Source of the DNA: Nioella ostreopsis
GTDB lineage: Bacteria > Pseudomonadota > Alphaproteobacteria > Rhodobacterales > Rhodobacteraceae
DNA: 64,000 nt
Reading direction: 5' to 3'
NCBI RefSeq assembly: GCF_004000255.1
Contig: NZ_RCIQ01000011.1
Location: 62,001-126,000 of the forward strand
The notes below the pieces were generated by a model. That model searched no databases, had not been told where the DNA came from, and saw nothing but the letters and a program-made list of their open reading frames with translations. The stretch's first letter is position 1. Each line of letters begins with the position of its first letter. A program made the position numbers and the translations under genes. Positions 1 to 9,148 of the stretch are shown here, piece by piece.

Positions 1-660
1 TATGAAACCGTCTTCAATCAGGGCGATTTCTTCGGCTACTTCCAGAACTCGATGATCGTGACCGTGGCATCGCTGTTCTTCATCCTGCTGTTCGGCGCCA
101 TGGCGGCCTTTGCCCTTAGCGAATACCGGTTCAAGGGCAACACGCTTATGGGGTTGTATCTGGCCCTTGGCATCATGATCCCGATCCGCATCGGCACCGT
201 CGCGATATTGGAGATGATGGTAAACACCGGGCTGGTGAACACGCTTTGGGCGCTGATCCTGGTCTATACCGCGCAAGGCCTGCCGCTGGCGGTCTTCATC
301 CTCAGCGAATTCATGCGGCAGGTGTCGGATGACTTGAAGAATGCGGGCCGGATTGATGGGCTCAGTGAATACACCATCTTCTTCCGCCTTGTTCTGCCAT
401 TGGTGCGGCCGGCCATGGCGACGGTGGCGGTCTTCAACATGATCCCGATCTGGAACGATCTGTGGTTCCCGCTGATCCTCGCCCCGGCCGAGGCCACCAA
501 GACGCTGACGCTTGGCAGTCAGGTTTTCATCGGCCAGTTCGTCACGGACTGGAACGCGGTTCTGTCAGCGCTCGGCATGGCGATCTTTCCGGTCATGGTG
601 CTCTACGTCATCTTCTCGCGCCAGCTGATCCGCGGCATCACCTCGGGGGCGGTGAAATGA
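1..660 (+). CDS. Sugar ABC transporter permease (MalG/CUT1 type), 5'-truncated
   Basis: Inner-membrane permease of a binding-protein-dependent carbohydrate importer. The frame is already open at base 1, so the N-terminus lies outside the window; the visible 219 residues hold about five hydrophobic segments. The cytoplasmic EAA loop is recognisable (around AGRIDGLSEY followed by FRLVLPLVRPA) and marks the contact site for the ATPase. The C-terminus ending in a short basic segment (SRQLIRGITSGAVK) is typical of MalG-like permeases. It precedes a Gfo/Idh/MocA dehydrogenase and an UgpC-type ATPase on the same strand, so the three probably form the end of one sugar or polyol uptake operon. The binding protein and second permease would be upstream. 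The substrate cannot be read from the sequence. Confidence 0.9.
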   Translation, partial: YETVFNQGDFFGYFQNSMIVTVASLFFILLFGAMAAFALSEYRFKGNTLMGLYLALGIMIPIRIGTVAILEMMVNTGLVNTLWALILVYTAQGLPLAVFILSEFMRQVSDDLKNAGRIDGLSEYTIFFRLVLPLVRPAMATVAVFNMIPIWNDLWFPLILAPAEATKTLTLGSQVFIGQFVTDWNAVLSALGMAIFPVMVLYVIFSRQLIRGITSGAVK

Positions 661-681
661 GCACTCTCTCAGGCCACCCAC

Positions 682-772
682 AAGCCCGTTCGAACGGGCT
701 TTCAAAAAGCGGTTTCGAAACCGCTTTCAAGCCGCGTCGACGCGGCTTTGACACGGGCTTTCGAAAGCCCGT
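682..772. repeat. Cluster of four consecutive perfect palindromes
   Basis: Four perfect palindromes lie side by side in the 142-bp gap between the permease and the dehydrogenase: 682-701 (20 bp), 706-727 (22 bp), 729-748 (20 bp) and 753-772 (20 bp). Each has a TCGA core and short A/T ends (AAGCC... or ACGGG...). The arms of the first and last share the octamer ACGGGCTT, so alternative foldings are possible. No T-run follows any of them, so they do not look like simple intrinsic terminators. In mRNA they would make a row of stable hairpins inside the operon, as REP-like elements do; that role is inference. Confidence 0.9.
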
Positions 773-802
773 CCCGGTCCCGGAGTCAAAAGGGGATAGA
801 AC

Positions 803-1837
803 ATGACCCGCGTTCTGATTGCAGGCCTTGGCAATATGGGGCTAAGCCACGCTCTGGCCCATCACCACCACCCCGACGCGCAGATTGTCGGGCTGGTGAA
901 CCGGTCGGGCCACACGGATCATCCGGAGTTGCAGGGCTATCCCATTTTCACCGATTTCCATGCCGCATTGGCAGAGGTGAACCCCGATCTGGCCGTGATT
1001 GCCACCTACACCGATACCCATGCGGACTATGCCATCGCAGCGATGCAGGCGGGTGCGCATGTGTTTGTAGAAAAGCCGCTGGCCATGACCGCTGCCGAGG
1101 CGCGCCGCGTGGTTGACTATGCGACCGCCAACGGGCGGAAACTGGTCGTGGGCTACATCCTGCGCCATCACCCGTCCTGGATGCGGCTGATCTCGGAGGC
1201 GCGCGGATTGGGTGGACCTTATGTCTTCCGTCTGAACTTGAACCAGCAATCGACCGGCGAGACCTGGGAGGTGCACAAGGCGCTGATGCAGACCACCAGC
1301 CCCATCGTGGATTGCGGCGTGCATTACGTCGATGTCATGTGCCAGATCACCGATTCCGCGCCGGTGCGCGTGCACGGAATGGGCCTGCGCCTGTCCGATG
1401 AAATCGCGCCTGACATGTACAATTACGGCCAGTTCCAGGTGATCTTCGAGGACGGCTCCGTCGGTTGGTACGAAGCCGGTTGGGGACCGATGATGTCGGA
1501 AACCGCGTTCTTCGTGAAGGATATCGTCAGCCCCAATGGCGCCGTGTCGATCACCGAGGGCAACAAGGGATCGTCCGACGACGTGGACGGCCACACCAAG
1601 GTGGGCGGCATCCTCGTTCACCGGCCTTCCGGCGACCAGTTGATCGAAATGGAAGGCGAGCCCGGCCATGACGACCTGTGCGCCGCCGAACAGGCCTACA
1701 TCCTGCGCGCCATTGCCGAGGATATCGACCTGACCCGCCATATGAATGACGCCGTGCAATCGCTGGCCATCTGCCTTGCAGCCGATGAAAGCATCCGCAC
1801 CGGCAAACCGATCGACCTGAAGGACCGCAGACCATGA
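803..1837 (+). CDS. Gfo/Idh/MocA-family NAD(P)-dependent oxidoreductase
   Basis: Cytoplasmic 344-residue dehydrogenase of the glucose-fructose/inositol family, probably oxidising the sugar or polyol imported by the flanking transporter. The N-terminal Rossmann motif GLGNMG is at residues 8-13, the family EKP motif sits in [10 protein letters not shown] near residue 90, and [10 protein letters not shown] near 170 carries the usual catalytic-region histidine and aspartate. Length is normal for the family. An AGGGG ribosome site lies a few bases before the ATG. The gene overlaps the following ATPase gene by 4 bp (ATGA), so the two are translationally coupled. Substrate and cofactor preference are not visible. 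Confidence 0.92.
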   Translation: MTRVLIAGLGNMGLSHALAHHHHPDAQIVGLVNRSGHTDHPELQGYPIFTDFHAALAEVNPDLAVIATYTDTHADYAIAAMQAGAHVFVEKPLAMTAAEARRVVDYATANGRKLVVGYILRHHPSWMRLISEARGLGGPYVFRLNLNQQSTGETWEVHKALMQTTSPIVDCGVHYVDVMCQITDSAPVRVHGMGLRLSDEIAPDMYNYGQFQVIFEDGSVGWYEAGWGPMMSETAFFVKDIVSPNGAVSITEGNKGSSDDVDGHTKVGGILVHRPSGDQLIEMEGEPGHDDLCAAEQAYILRAIAEDIDLTRHMNDAVQSLAICLAADESIRTGKPIDLKDRRP

Positions 1838-2838
1838 CCGCGCTCAGCCTGAAAACCGTCAACAAATCCTTTGGTTCTGTCCATGTGCTGAAAGATATCG
1901 ACCTGGAGGTGGAAGACGGTGAGTTTGTCGTTTTCGTCGGCCCCTCGGGCTGCGGAAAGTCCACGTTGTTGCGGGTGATCGCGGGGTTGGAGGATGCGAC
2001 TTCGGGCACTGTCGAAATCGCCGGTGAAGAGGTGAACACCGTCCCCCCCGCCAAACGCGGCATCGCCATGGTGTTCCAGAGCTATGCGCTCTACCCACAT
2101 CTGACGGTGCGCGGCAACATGGCGCTTGGCCTGAAACAGGAAGGCCAGCCGAAACAGGTGATCGAGGAGCGTGTTGCCGAGGCTGCCCGGATGCTGTCGC
2201 TTGGTGAGTATCTGGACCGTCGCCCTTCTGAGTTGTCGGGCGGTCAACGCCAGCGGGTCGCCATTGGCCGGGCCGTGGTGCGCCAGCCCAAGCTGTTCCT
2301 GTTCGACGAGCCGCTGTCCAATCTGGACGCCGCCCTTCGGATGAACACGCGCGTGGAGATTGCCCGCCTGCACCGGACCCTTGCCGCCTCGATGATCTAT
2401 GTCACCCATGACCAGATCGAAGCGATGACATTGGCCGACAAGATCGTCGTGCTGCGCGATGGAAGGGTAGAGCAGGTCGGTAGCCCGATGGAGCTGTATA
2501 ACAACCCCGCCAACCGGTTCGTGGCCGGGTTCATCGGCTCGCCTGCAATGAATTTCCTGCCAGCCGAGATGGTTGGAGGCGCAAAGGGTCAGATGATCGG
2601 TATTCGCCCGGAATATCTGCGCATCACGGATCAGGGTCGCTTTCAGGCAACGGTGACCCATGTCGAAAATCTGGGTGGGGACACCAATGTTCTGGCGACG
2701 ACGGACGACGGGCATCCTGTGACTCTCCGCCTTTTTGGTCAACACAGCATTCGACCGGACAAGATCATTGGCTTGGACTATGACGACGCGGAATCCTACC
2801 TTTTCGGGGAGGATGGTGAACGGGTGACTGCCGCATAG
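1834..2838 (+). CDS. Sugar ABC transporter ATP-binding protein (UgpC/MalK type)
   Basis: ATPase that powers the carbohydrate importer whose permease opens the window. Walker [10 protein letters not shown] is at residues 36-44, Q-loop near FQSYALYP at 81-88, signature LSGGQRQR at 134-141, Walker B LFLFDEP at 154-160 and the H-loop in YVTHDQ near 191. The last ~90 residues after the nucleotide-binding domain form the short TOBE/OB regulatory domain found in MalK/UgpC (GIRPEYLRI). At 334 residues it is slightly shorter than MalK, as many alphaproteobacterial homologues are. Its start overlaps the dehydrogenase stop by 4 bp. It is the last visible gene of the operon. Confidence 0.93.
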   Translation: MTALSLKTVNKSFGSVHVLKDIDLEVEDGEFVVFVGPSGCGKSTLLRVIAGLEDATSGTVEIAGEEVNTVPPAKRGIAMVFQSYALYPHLTVRGNMALGLKQEGQPKQVIEERVAEAARMLSLGEYLDRRPSELSGGQRQRVAIGRAVVRQPKLFLFDEPLSNLDAALRMNTRVEIARLHRTLAASMIYVTHDQIEAMTLADKIVVLRDGRVEQVGSPMELYNNPANRFVAGFIGSPAMNFLPAEMVGGAKGQMIGIRPEYLRITDQGRFQATVTHVENLGGDTNVLATTDDGHPVTLRLFGQHSIRPDKIIGLDYDDAESYLFGEDGERVTAA

Positions 2839-3171
2839 ACGGGGGAACACGGCCCGTCCCATATCCAGTTTGCAGAGCATTGCCGACAGTGATTGGGCGT
2901 TCTGAATGTGCATCTTGCCCTTGGAAAAGCGGGTGGAACCGCCCCGACGACAATCAATTGAGAACGGAGCCATCCGCCGGATGATCCGGCCATCTTGCCG
3001 CGGTCATACGCAATGCGGGTAATCCCCTTGAAAGCATATATCGCGAACATATCTTAACGGCACCAATTGGATAAGGCAGGCCGTCAGTAGCGCGACAATA
3101 ACTCTCCGTTGCAATGAGTTGCCGCGCCCGGTACGAGTTGGCCAGATAAATATAAGGGACAAGGACATACC
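2839..3171. other. Intergenic region between sugar importer and mrp operon
   Basis: A 333-bp gap with no convincing gene on either strand. A weak 6-bp stem (GACGGG, 2838-2843, with CCCGTC, 2853-2858) just after the ATPase stop lacks a T-run and is a poor terminator. The second half is A/T-richer and holds the promoter candidate listed separately plus a good ribosome site (AAGGA, 3161-3165) six bases before the mrpA ATG. Confidence 0.6.
3028..3055 (+). promoter_or_regulatory. Candidate sigma-70-like promoter for the mrp operon
   Basis: TTGAAA at 3028-3033 and TATCTT at 3050-3055, separated by 16 bases, in a locally A/T-rich patch about 117 bases upstream of the mrpA start. Both hexamers are close to consensus. 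It is the best match I found in the gap; no transcription data support it. Confidence 0.4.
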
Positions 3172-6030
3172 ATGGGTCTTGGGGGGACTCTCCTTCTTCT
3201 GATCGCAGTGATGCCCTTCGCAGGGGCGCTGTTGCCGGGTTTGATGATCCGTGCGGGGCGCAATGTCTGCGCGATCTCGACGGCAGTACCGACATTTCTG
3301 GCGCTGACGATGCTCGTTGTTCTGGCGCCCTCAGTGATGCAGGGCAACGTGGTTCAGGCCCAGATCGAGTGGCTGCCGCAGCTCGGGCTATCCGCCTCGT
3401 TCTTTCTTGACGGCCTTGGGCTTCTCTTCGCGGGGATGATCCTCGGGGTTGGCCTGCTGATCACGCTCTACGCACGGTTCTACCTGTCGGGCGAAGATCC
3501 GATGGGGCAGTTCTATACCTATCTTCTGCTGTTTCAGGGTGCGATGCTGGGCATTGTGCTGTCGGACAACATCCTGCTTCTGTTGATTTTCTGGGAACTG
3601 ACCTCGCTGTCGTCCTTCCTGCTGATCGGGTTCTGGAAGCACCTGCCAGAGGGGCGTCAGGGCGCGCGCATGGCGCTGGCGGTTACCGGCGCGGGTGGGC
3701 TTGCGATGATCGGCGGGATGCTGATCCTCGGCAATATCGTGGGCAGCTACAACTTGACGGATATCCTGGCCGCTGGCGATCAGATCCGCGCGTCCGAATG
3801 GTATCTGCCTGCACTGATCCTGATCCTTCTGGGCGCATTTACCAAATCGGCGCAGTTCCCGTTCCATTTCTGGTTGCCCCACGCCATGGCGGCACCCACG
3901 CCCGTTTCGGCCTACCTGCACTCTGCCACGATGGTGAAGGCCGGCGTGTTCCTACTGGCCCGGATGTGGCCGGCGCTCGCGGGGACCGACGCGTGGTTCT
4001 ACATCGTCTCCACGACCGGCCTCGTCACAATGGTTCTGGGCGCGCTCATTGCGCTGTTCAAGGATGACCTCAAGGCGTTGCTGGCCTTCTCGACGGTCAG
4101 CCATCTCGGTCTGCTGACCATGCTGCTTGGCTTCGGCACCCAGGCCGCAGCCGTGGCTGCCGTGTTCCACATCATCAACCACCTGACCTTCAAGGCCGCG
4201 CTCTTCATGACCGCGGGGATCGTGGATCACGAGACCCATACCCGCGATATCAAGCGGCTTGGCGGGCTGAGGCACCTGATGCCGATTACCTTCCTCATCG
4301 GAACCGCTGCGGCCCTGTCGATGGCAGGCATTCCGCTGTTCAACGGGTTCCTGTCAAAGGAATTGATGCTGGAAGAGGCCTCGCATACCGACTGGTTCGG
4401 CAGTGCCTATGCGGTGCCGGTCATGGCCACGATCGGGGCGCTTCTGTCGGTCGCCTATTCGCTGCGCTTCATCTCTCATGTCTTCCTCGGTCCGGTGCGC
4501 GATGACTATCCGCACAAGCCCCATGATCCGCCCTTCGGCATGTGGGCCGCACCGGCGCTGTTGGTGGCGATGGTTGTTATCATCGGGGTTGCGCCCTTCC
4601 TTGCCGAAGGGATCGTGACGGCCGCGGCCAATGCAGTCACCGGCGCGGACCTGCATCCGCATCTGAAAATCTGGCATGGGTTCACACCCGCGCTGTGGAT
4701 GTCTGTCATCGCTGTGGCGGGCGGCATTATCCTTCTGCTGCTGCACAAGCCGCTCGACAAGCTATGGATCGCCGCGCCACGGCCCGAGGCCAAGGCCATC
4801 TTCGACAGGTTGATTGCGGGTCTTGTCGCTGCATCCCGCGCGATCACCGAGATCGGCCACAATGGCGCGATCAGCCGCTATCTGGCGATATTCACAGCAA
4901 GTTCCGTGGCCCTGGGATGGGTTGCCTATTCCTCCAGCGGCCTGTCGGCCCCGACGCGAGAGCTGCTGCCCATATCACCTGTGATCTTCGTGGGCTGGAT
5001 CATGTTGATCGTCGCCACTGTGTCTGTCGTGACAATGCATCACCACCGCTTCCGCGCTCTGGTTCTAATCGGGATCATCGGCCTGTCGATCTCTGCCGGG
5101 TTCGCCTATCTCTCGGCGCCCGATCTGGCGCTGACGCAGATCTCGGTCGAGACGGTCACCATCATGCTGCTGCTTCTGGCGCTGCACTTCATGCCGAAGA
5201 TCACCCCGAAGGAAAGCTCTGCCGGACTCAAGCTGCGCGACGGTGTGATCGCGCTTGGGGCCGGGGGCGGCGTGGCCGCGCTAGCCTATGCTTTCCTGAT
5301 GCGCGATATCGAGACGATTTCCGACTATCACCTCGCCAACAGCTATGAGGGCGGCGGCGGGACCAACGTGGTCAACGTCATCCTCGTGGATTTCCGTGGA
5401 TACGATACGTTCGGCGAAATCATCGTGTTGGGGATCGCGGGGCTGGTGATCTATGCGATCATGCACGCGCTGCTGGACGGACCGGCGTCGCGGCGGCTGA
5501 AGAACACCGACTATTCGTATGACCGGTCTCGTGACCGCCACCCGATGATGATGGTTGTCGCCACCCGTGTCATGATGCCCATTGCCATCGTCGTGGGCGC
5601 CTACATCTTCCTGCGCGGCCATAATCAGCCCGGAGGCGGCTTTGTCGCCGGCCTGGTGATCGCAATCGCGCTTCTGATGCAATACATGGCCTCCGGCTTT
5701 GCCTGGACGCAGGAACGTCAGCGGATGGAGTACCATACGATGATCGGGCTTGGCGTCGTGATTGCCGGCTTGACCGGCGTCGGTTCGTGGCTCTTCGGGC
5801 GACCGTTCCTGACCAGCGACTTCACCTATATTCATCTGCCGCCGATCGAGGAATTCGAGGTCGCCACAGCCATGCTGTTCGATCTCGGCGTGTTCCTGAC
5901 AGTTCTGGGTGGGGTCATGCTGATGCTCTACAGCCTGAGCAGAATTGCCCGCTTCGCCGGTGAGACCGTGAATGTCGAACCGATGGACTACGACCCGGCG
6001 GATCGGGTCCCGGACGAGGAGGAGCGCTGA
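3172..6030 (+). CDS. mrpA: Mrp-type Na+/H+ antiporter subunit A fused to subunit B
   Basis: Largest subunit of the multi-subunit Mrp cation/proton antiporter, which exports Na+ (or K+) at the cost of proton uptake and is related to the membrane arm of complex I. The 952-residue protein is hydrophobic throughout. The NuoL-like antiporter part carries the motif TKSAQFPFHFWLPHAM near residue 225. From about residue 797 (ATRVMMPIAIVVGAYIFLRG) to 935 it continues into a complete MrpB domain with the GHNQPGGGFVAG signature, so A and B are one polypeptide; this matches the absence of a separate mrpB. It starts the six-gene operon, behind AAGGA six bases before the ATG. The next gene begins 2 bp after its stop. 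Confidence 0.96.
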   Translation: MGLGGTLLLLIAVMPFAGALLPGLMIRAGRNVCAISTAVPTFLALTMLVVLAPSVMQGNVVQAQIEWLPQLGLSASFFLDGLGLLFAGMILGVGLLITLYARFYLSGEDPMGQFYTYLLLFQGAMLGIVLSDNILLLLIFWELTSLSSFLLIGFWKHLPEGRQGARMALAVTGAGGLAMIGGMLILGNIVGSYNLTDILAAGDQIRASEWYLPALILILLGAFTKSAQFPFHFWLPHAMAAPTPVSAYLHSATMVKAGVFLLARMWPALAGTDAWFYIVSTTGLVTMVLGALIALFKDDLKALLAFSTVSHLGLLTMLLGFGTQAAAVAAVFHIINHLTFKAALFMTAGIVDHETHTRDIKRLGGLRHLMPITFLIGTAAALSMAGIPLFNGFLSKELMLEEASHTDWFGSAYAVPVMATIGALLSVAYSLRFISHVFLGPVRDDYPHKPHDPPFGMWAAPALLVAMVVIIGVAPFLAEGIVTAAANAVTGADLHPHLKIWHGFTPALWMSVIAVAGGIILLLLHKPLDKLWIAAPRPEAKAIFDRLIAGLVAASRAITEIGHNGAISRYLAIFTASSVALGWVAYSSSGLSAPTRELLPISPVIFVGWIMLIVATVSVVTMHHHRFRALVLIGIIGLSISAGFAYLSAPDLALTQISVETVTIMLLLLALHFMPKITPKESSAGLKLRDGVIALGAGGGVAALAYAFLMRDIETISDYHLANSYEGGGGTNVVNVILVDFRGYDTFGEIIVLGIAGLVIYAIMHALLDGPASRRLKNTDYSYDRSRDRHPMMMVVATRVMMPIAIVVGAYIFLRGHNQPGGGFVAGLVIAIALLMQYMASGFAWTQERQRMEYHTMIGLGVVIAGLTGVGSWLFGRPFLTSDFTYIHLPPIEEFEVATAMLFDLGVFLTVLGGVMLMLYSLSRIARFAGETVNVEPMDYDPADRVPDEEER

Positions 6031-6031
6031 G

Positions 6032-6397
6032 ATGGAGATCATCGTTGCAAGCAGTATCGGCGTTCTGACGGCAGGAGGCGTGTATCTTCTGCTGCGCCTC
6101 CGCACCTTCCCTGTCATCCTCGGGCTCGCCTTGTTGTCCTACGCGGTGAACGTCTTCCTGTTCGCCAGCGGGCGGCTCGCCACCAACCTGCCGCCCGTCC
6201 TGTCGCCCTATGGCGACGCCAGCTACACCGACCCGCTGCCCCAGGCGCTGGTGCTGACCGCGATTGTTATCTCTTTCGGGATGACGGCAGTGCTGGTGAT
6301 GATCGGGCTTGGCGCGTTTCTGGAAGCGGATAGCGACCGGATCGACATGGAGCCGGAACAGGACGGCGCAGACGCCGCAAACGAGGGGTCCGCGTGA
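6032..6397 (+). CDS. mrpC: Mrp antiporter subunit C
   Basis: Small NuoK-like subunit of the Mrp complex, 121 residues with three membrane segments. I start it at MEIIVASSIGVL, directly after the mrpA stop and with GGAGGAG overlapping the mrpA end as ribosome site; a longer in-frame opening upstream lies inside mrpA and is not needed. The segment SYAVNVFLFASGR and the later DPLPQALVLTAIVIS are typical of MrpC. The end overlaps the mrpD start by 4 bp. Confidence 0.94.
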   Translation: MEIIVASSIGVLTAGGVYLLLRLRTFPVILGLALLSYAVNVFLFASGRLATNLPPVLSPYGDASYTDPLPQALVLTAIVISFGMTAVLVMIGLGAFLEADSDRIDMEPEQDGADAANEGSA

Positions 6398-7944
6398 TGC
6401 ACTGGATCATTCTGCCGGTCGTCCTGCCGGCCCTTTTGGCCCCAGTCATCGGCTTCGTGATGCGTCACGACATCACACTGGCACGCATCGCTTCGGTAGC
6501 TGGCACGGTGCTGCTGCTGGCCATTGCCCTGGGCCTTGCCTACATGGCCGCCGATGGCACGACCCATGTCTACCGGCTTGGCAACTGGCCTGCGCCGTTC
6601 GGCATTGTTCTGGTCCTCGACCGATTGTCCGCCCTGATGGTCCTTCTGACCGCGGCGCTTGCGCTGATCGTGCTCATCCACGCCATTTCCACAGGCTGGG
6701 ACGCGCGCGGCCGGCATTTCCATGCGCTGTTCCAGTTCCAGCTCATGGGTATTTGCGGCGCTTTCTTGACCGGGGACATCTTCAACCTGTTCGTGTTCTT
6801 CGAGGTCCTGCTGATCGCGTCCTACGGGCTGATGATCCATTCCGGCGGCAAGGACCGGATGCGTGCGGGGCTGCAATACGTGGTCATGAACCTGGCTGGC
6901 TCGACGCTGTTCCTGTTTGCTCTGGGGACGCTCTACGCCTCTACCGGCACGCTGAACATTGCCGATCTCGCCCTTCGCGTTCCCGAGATCCCGGCCGAAG
7001 AGGCCGCACTGGTGCGTGTTGCCGCGATCCTGCTGATGATCGTCTTCGCGGTGAAGGCGGCGCTGTTCCCGGTGCAGTTCTGGCTGCCCGCATCCTACTC
7101 CAACGCGCCCGCGCCGGTTGCCGCGCTCTTCGCCATCATGACCAAGGTCGGCGCCTACGCTATCTTGCGGGTCCACACCACGGTGTTTGGCCCCGGCAGC
7201 CCCGGAACCGAGGATCTGGCTACCACATGGCTTTTCCCGGCAGCCATCGTGACCATCGCCCTCGGGGCGTTCGGTGTCCTTGGCGCGCGGCGTCTGATGC
7301 CGCTGATCGCCTTCTCTGTTGTGGGGTCCATGGGCACCTTGCTGGTTGCGGTCGCCGTGTTTTCGACCACCGCCACGACAGCGGCGCTGTATTACATGGT
7401 TCATTCGACCTTCGCGGCGGCCTGCCTGTTCCTGATCGCCGACCTGGTCGTCACGCGCCGGTCAGGGGATGCGCTGCGACCAGAACTGCCGACTCGGCAG
7501 AACGGCTTGTTCGCGGCCCTGTTCTTCGCCGCGGCCATCGCAATGGCCGGTATGCCACCGCTGAGCGGGTTTCTGGGAAAGCTGCTCGTTCTTGACGCGA
7601 TCAGGGAGCCCGGTCTGATTGGATGGGCCTGGTCCGCGATCCTGATCGGGTCGCTCTTGACCATCATCGGGTTTGCGCGCGCGGGCAGCGTTCTGTTCTG
7701 GAAATCCACGGCGATCGCCGTCCCTGACACCGCGGAGGATGAATCCGAAGAAGGCGCCGCGTCGATCCAGCCGCCTCTTGCCACGGTGGGGCAGGTTGCA
7801 CCCGTCATGCTTGCATTGGCTGTGTTGGGGGGGCTTGCCATCTTCGCTGGTCCCGTCTCGGCCTATCTCGACAATACGTCAGCCCAACTCTTTGACCGCG
7901 CGGGGTATGTCGAAGCTGTCCTGAGCCCTGTTGAGGAGCGCTGA
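6394..7944 (+). CDS. mrpD: Mrp antiporter subunit D
   Basis: Second large NuoM/N-like antiporter subunit, 516 residues, almost entirely transmembrane. The proton-channel motif VKAALFPVQFWLPASYSNAP near residue 220 and the helix GDIFNLFVFFEVLLIASYG near 130 are family hallmarks. It works with MrpA in ion translocation and cannot function alone in the known systems. Coupled by a 4-bp overlap to mrpC and separated by 3 bp from mrpE. Confidence 0.95.
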   Translation: MMHWIILPVVLPALLAPVIGFVMRHDITLARIASVAGTVLLLAIALGLAYMAADGTTHVYRLGNWPAPFGIVLVLDRLSALMVLLTAALALIVLIHAISTGWDARGRHFHALFQFQLMGICGAFLTGDIFNLFVFFEVLLIASYGLMIHSGGKDRMRAGLQYVVMNLAGSTLFLFALGTLYASTGTLNIADLALRVPEIPAEEAALVRVAAILLMIVFAVKAALFPVQFWLPASYSNAPAPVAALFAIMTKVGAYAILRVHTTVFGPGSPGTEDLATTWLFPAAIVTIALGAFGVLGARRLMPLIAFSVVGSMGTLLVAVAVFSTTATTAALYYMVHSTFAAACLFLIADLVVTRRSGDALRPELPTRQNGLFAALFFAAAIAMAGMPPLSGFLGKLLVLDAIREPGLIGWAWSAILIGSLLTIIGFARAGSVLFWKSTAIAVPDTAEDESEEGAASIQPPLATVGQVAPVMLALAVLGGLAIFAGPVSAYLDNTSAQLFDRAGYVEAVLSPVEER

Positions 7945-7947
7945 GCC

Positions 7948-8439
7948 ATGCTGACCCGTCTCATCCCGCATCCGCTTCTGAGCCTGACCCTCATCTGCGT
8001 CTGGCTTGGGCTTGTGAATACCTTCACCTTGGGCAACCTTATCCTCGGGTCGGTCTTCGGACTTTTCATCCCGATGTTCACTGCGGCCTACTGGCCCGAC
8101 CGTCCCAGGATCGCCCGGCCATTCAAGGTCGCGGAATACATCCTTGTCGTGCTCTGGGATATTGTCGTGGCCAATGTGCAGGTGGCCTTGATCATCCTGT
8201 TCAAGCCCGAATCGAAGATTCGCTCGCAGTGGATCCCCATTCCGCTCGACCTTACCTCGGCCGAGGCGATCACCGTGCTTGCAGGCACGATCACCATGAC
8301 TCCGGGCACGGTATCCGCGACGCTTTCCGCAGATGGCAGCGCGATCCTCGTGCATTGCCTGCATACCGAGGACCCCGATTCCGTCCGTGACGAGATCAAG
8401 ACCAGATACGAACGCCGCCTGATGGAGATATTCCCATGA
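7948..8439 (+). CDS. mrpE: Mrp antiporter subunit E
   Basis: 163-residue membrane subunit of the Mrp complex, needed for assembly in characterised systems. Two or three N-terminal helices are followed by a soluble tail. The stretch TITMTPGTVSATLSADG is the conserved MrpE signature. It begins three bases after mrpD and overlaps mrpF by 4 bp (ATGA). Confidence 0.93.
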   Translation: MLTRLIPHPLLSLTLICVWLGLVNTFTLGNLILGSVFGLFIPMFTAAYWPDRPRIARPFKVAEYILVVLWDIVVANVQVALIILFKPESKIRSQWIPIPLDLTSAEAITVLAGTITMTPGTVSATLSADGSAILVHCLHTEDPDSVRDEIKTRYERRLMEIFP

Positions 8440-8705
8440 TCGAATATGCCCTTACCTTCACGTTCGGTTGCTACGCCTTGGCCCTGTTGCTGAATCTCTG
8501 GCGCATCGCCATCGGCCCGGACGCGGCCGACAGGATCCTGGCCCTTGATACCATGGTGATCAACCTGATCGCCCTCTTGGTGCTTTATGGCGTCTGGCAC
8601 AGCACCGCGATCTATTTCGAGGCCGCGATGCTGATCGCGATGGTCGGTTTCGTCTCAACGGTCGCCTATTGCCGCTTCCTGCTGCGCGGCGACATCATCG
8701 AATAG
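8436..8705 (+). CDS. mrpF: Mrp antiporter subunit F
   Basis: 89-residue subunit with three membrane helices. The sequence RIAIGPDAADRILALDTM after the first helix is the family signature of MrpF/PhaF. It is translationally coupled to mrpE through an ATGA overlap and lies 10 bp before mrpG. Confidence 0.93.
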   Translation: MIEYALTFTFGCYALALLLNLWRIAIGPDAADRILALDTMVINLIALLVLYGVWHSTAIYFEAAMLIAMVGFVSTVAYCRFLLRGDIIE

Positions 8706-8715
8706 GACGAAAGAC

Positions 8716-9090
8716 ATGAGCATCGTCGCAGAAATCCTCGTCTCCTTTGCCCTTGTCGTGAGTGGTATCTTTGGGCTGGTGGGGTCCTTCGGTTTGGTCA
8801 AACTCAAGAACACGCTGCAACGCCTGCATGCCCCAACCAAGGCCACCAGCCTGGGTGTTGGCGGCGTGCTGATCGCCTCGATGATCTACTTCTATGCCAA
8901 GTACGGACAGGTCTCGTTTCACGAGCTTCTCATCACCCTGTTCCTGTTCCTGACGGCGCCGATCACAGCGAATTTCATCGCCAAGGCGTATATGGCGCGT
9001 AACCTTGGCGAAAAGGATGTCCCAGAGAGCACTGGGGACTATGGGTGGTCGATCTATGACGATCCGCCGAACATTACTTCGGACCGTTGA
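8716..9090 (+). CDS. mrpG: Mrp antiporter subunit G
   Basis: Last subunit of the antiporter, 124 residues and three membrane segments, with the MrpG motif FGLVKLKNTLQRLHAPTKA. It closes the operon. The next gene is convergent and ends 58 bp away. An imperfect hairpin (CTCTCCGGG with CCCGAGAG) follows the stop, without a T-run, so termination there is uncertain. Confidence 0.93.
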   Translation: MSIVAEILVSFALVVSGIFGLVGSFGLVKLKNTLQRLHAPTKATSLGVGGVLIASMIYFYAKYGQVSFHELLITLFLFLTAPITANFIAKAYMARNLGEKDVPESTGDYGWSIYDDPPNITSDR

Positions 9091-9148
9091 GGCACTCTCC
9101 GGGCCAATGAACCCGAGAGCCTGCTCATAGCGATGTAAACCGCACTCC

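Noticed and set aside
842-1759. 305-codon minus-strand open frame
   Set aside because: Antisense to the Gfo/Idh/MocA gene; His/Gly/Val-rich shadow with no family resemblance.
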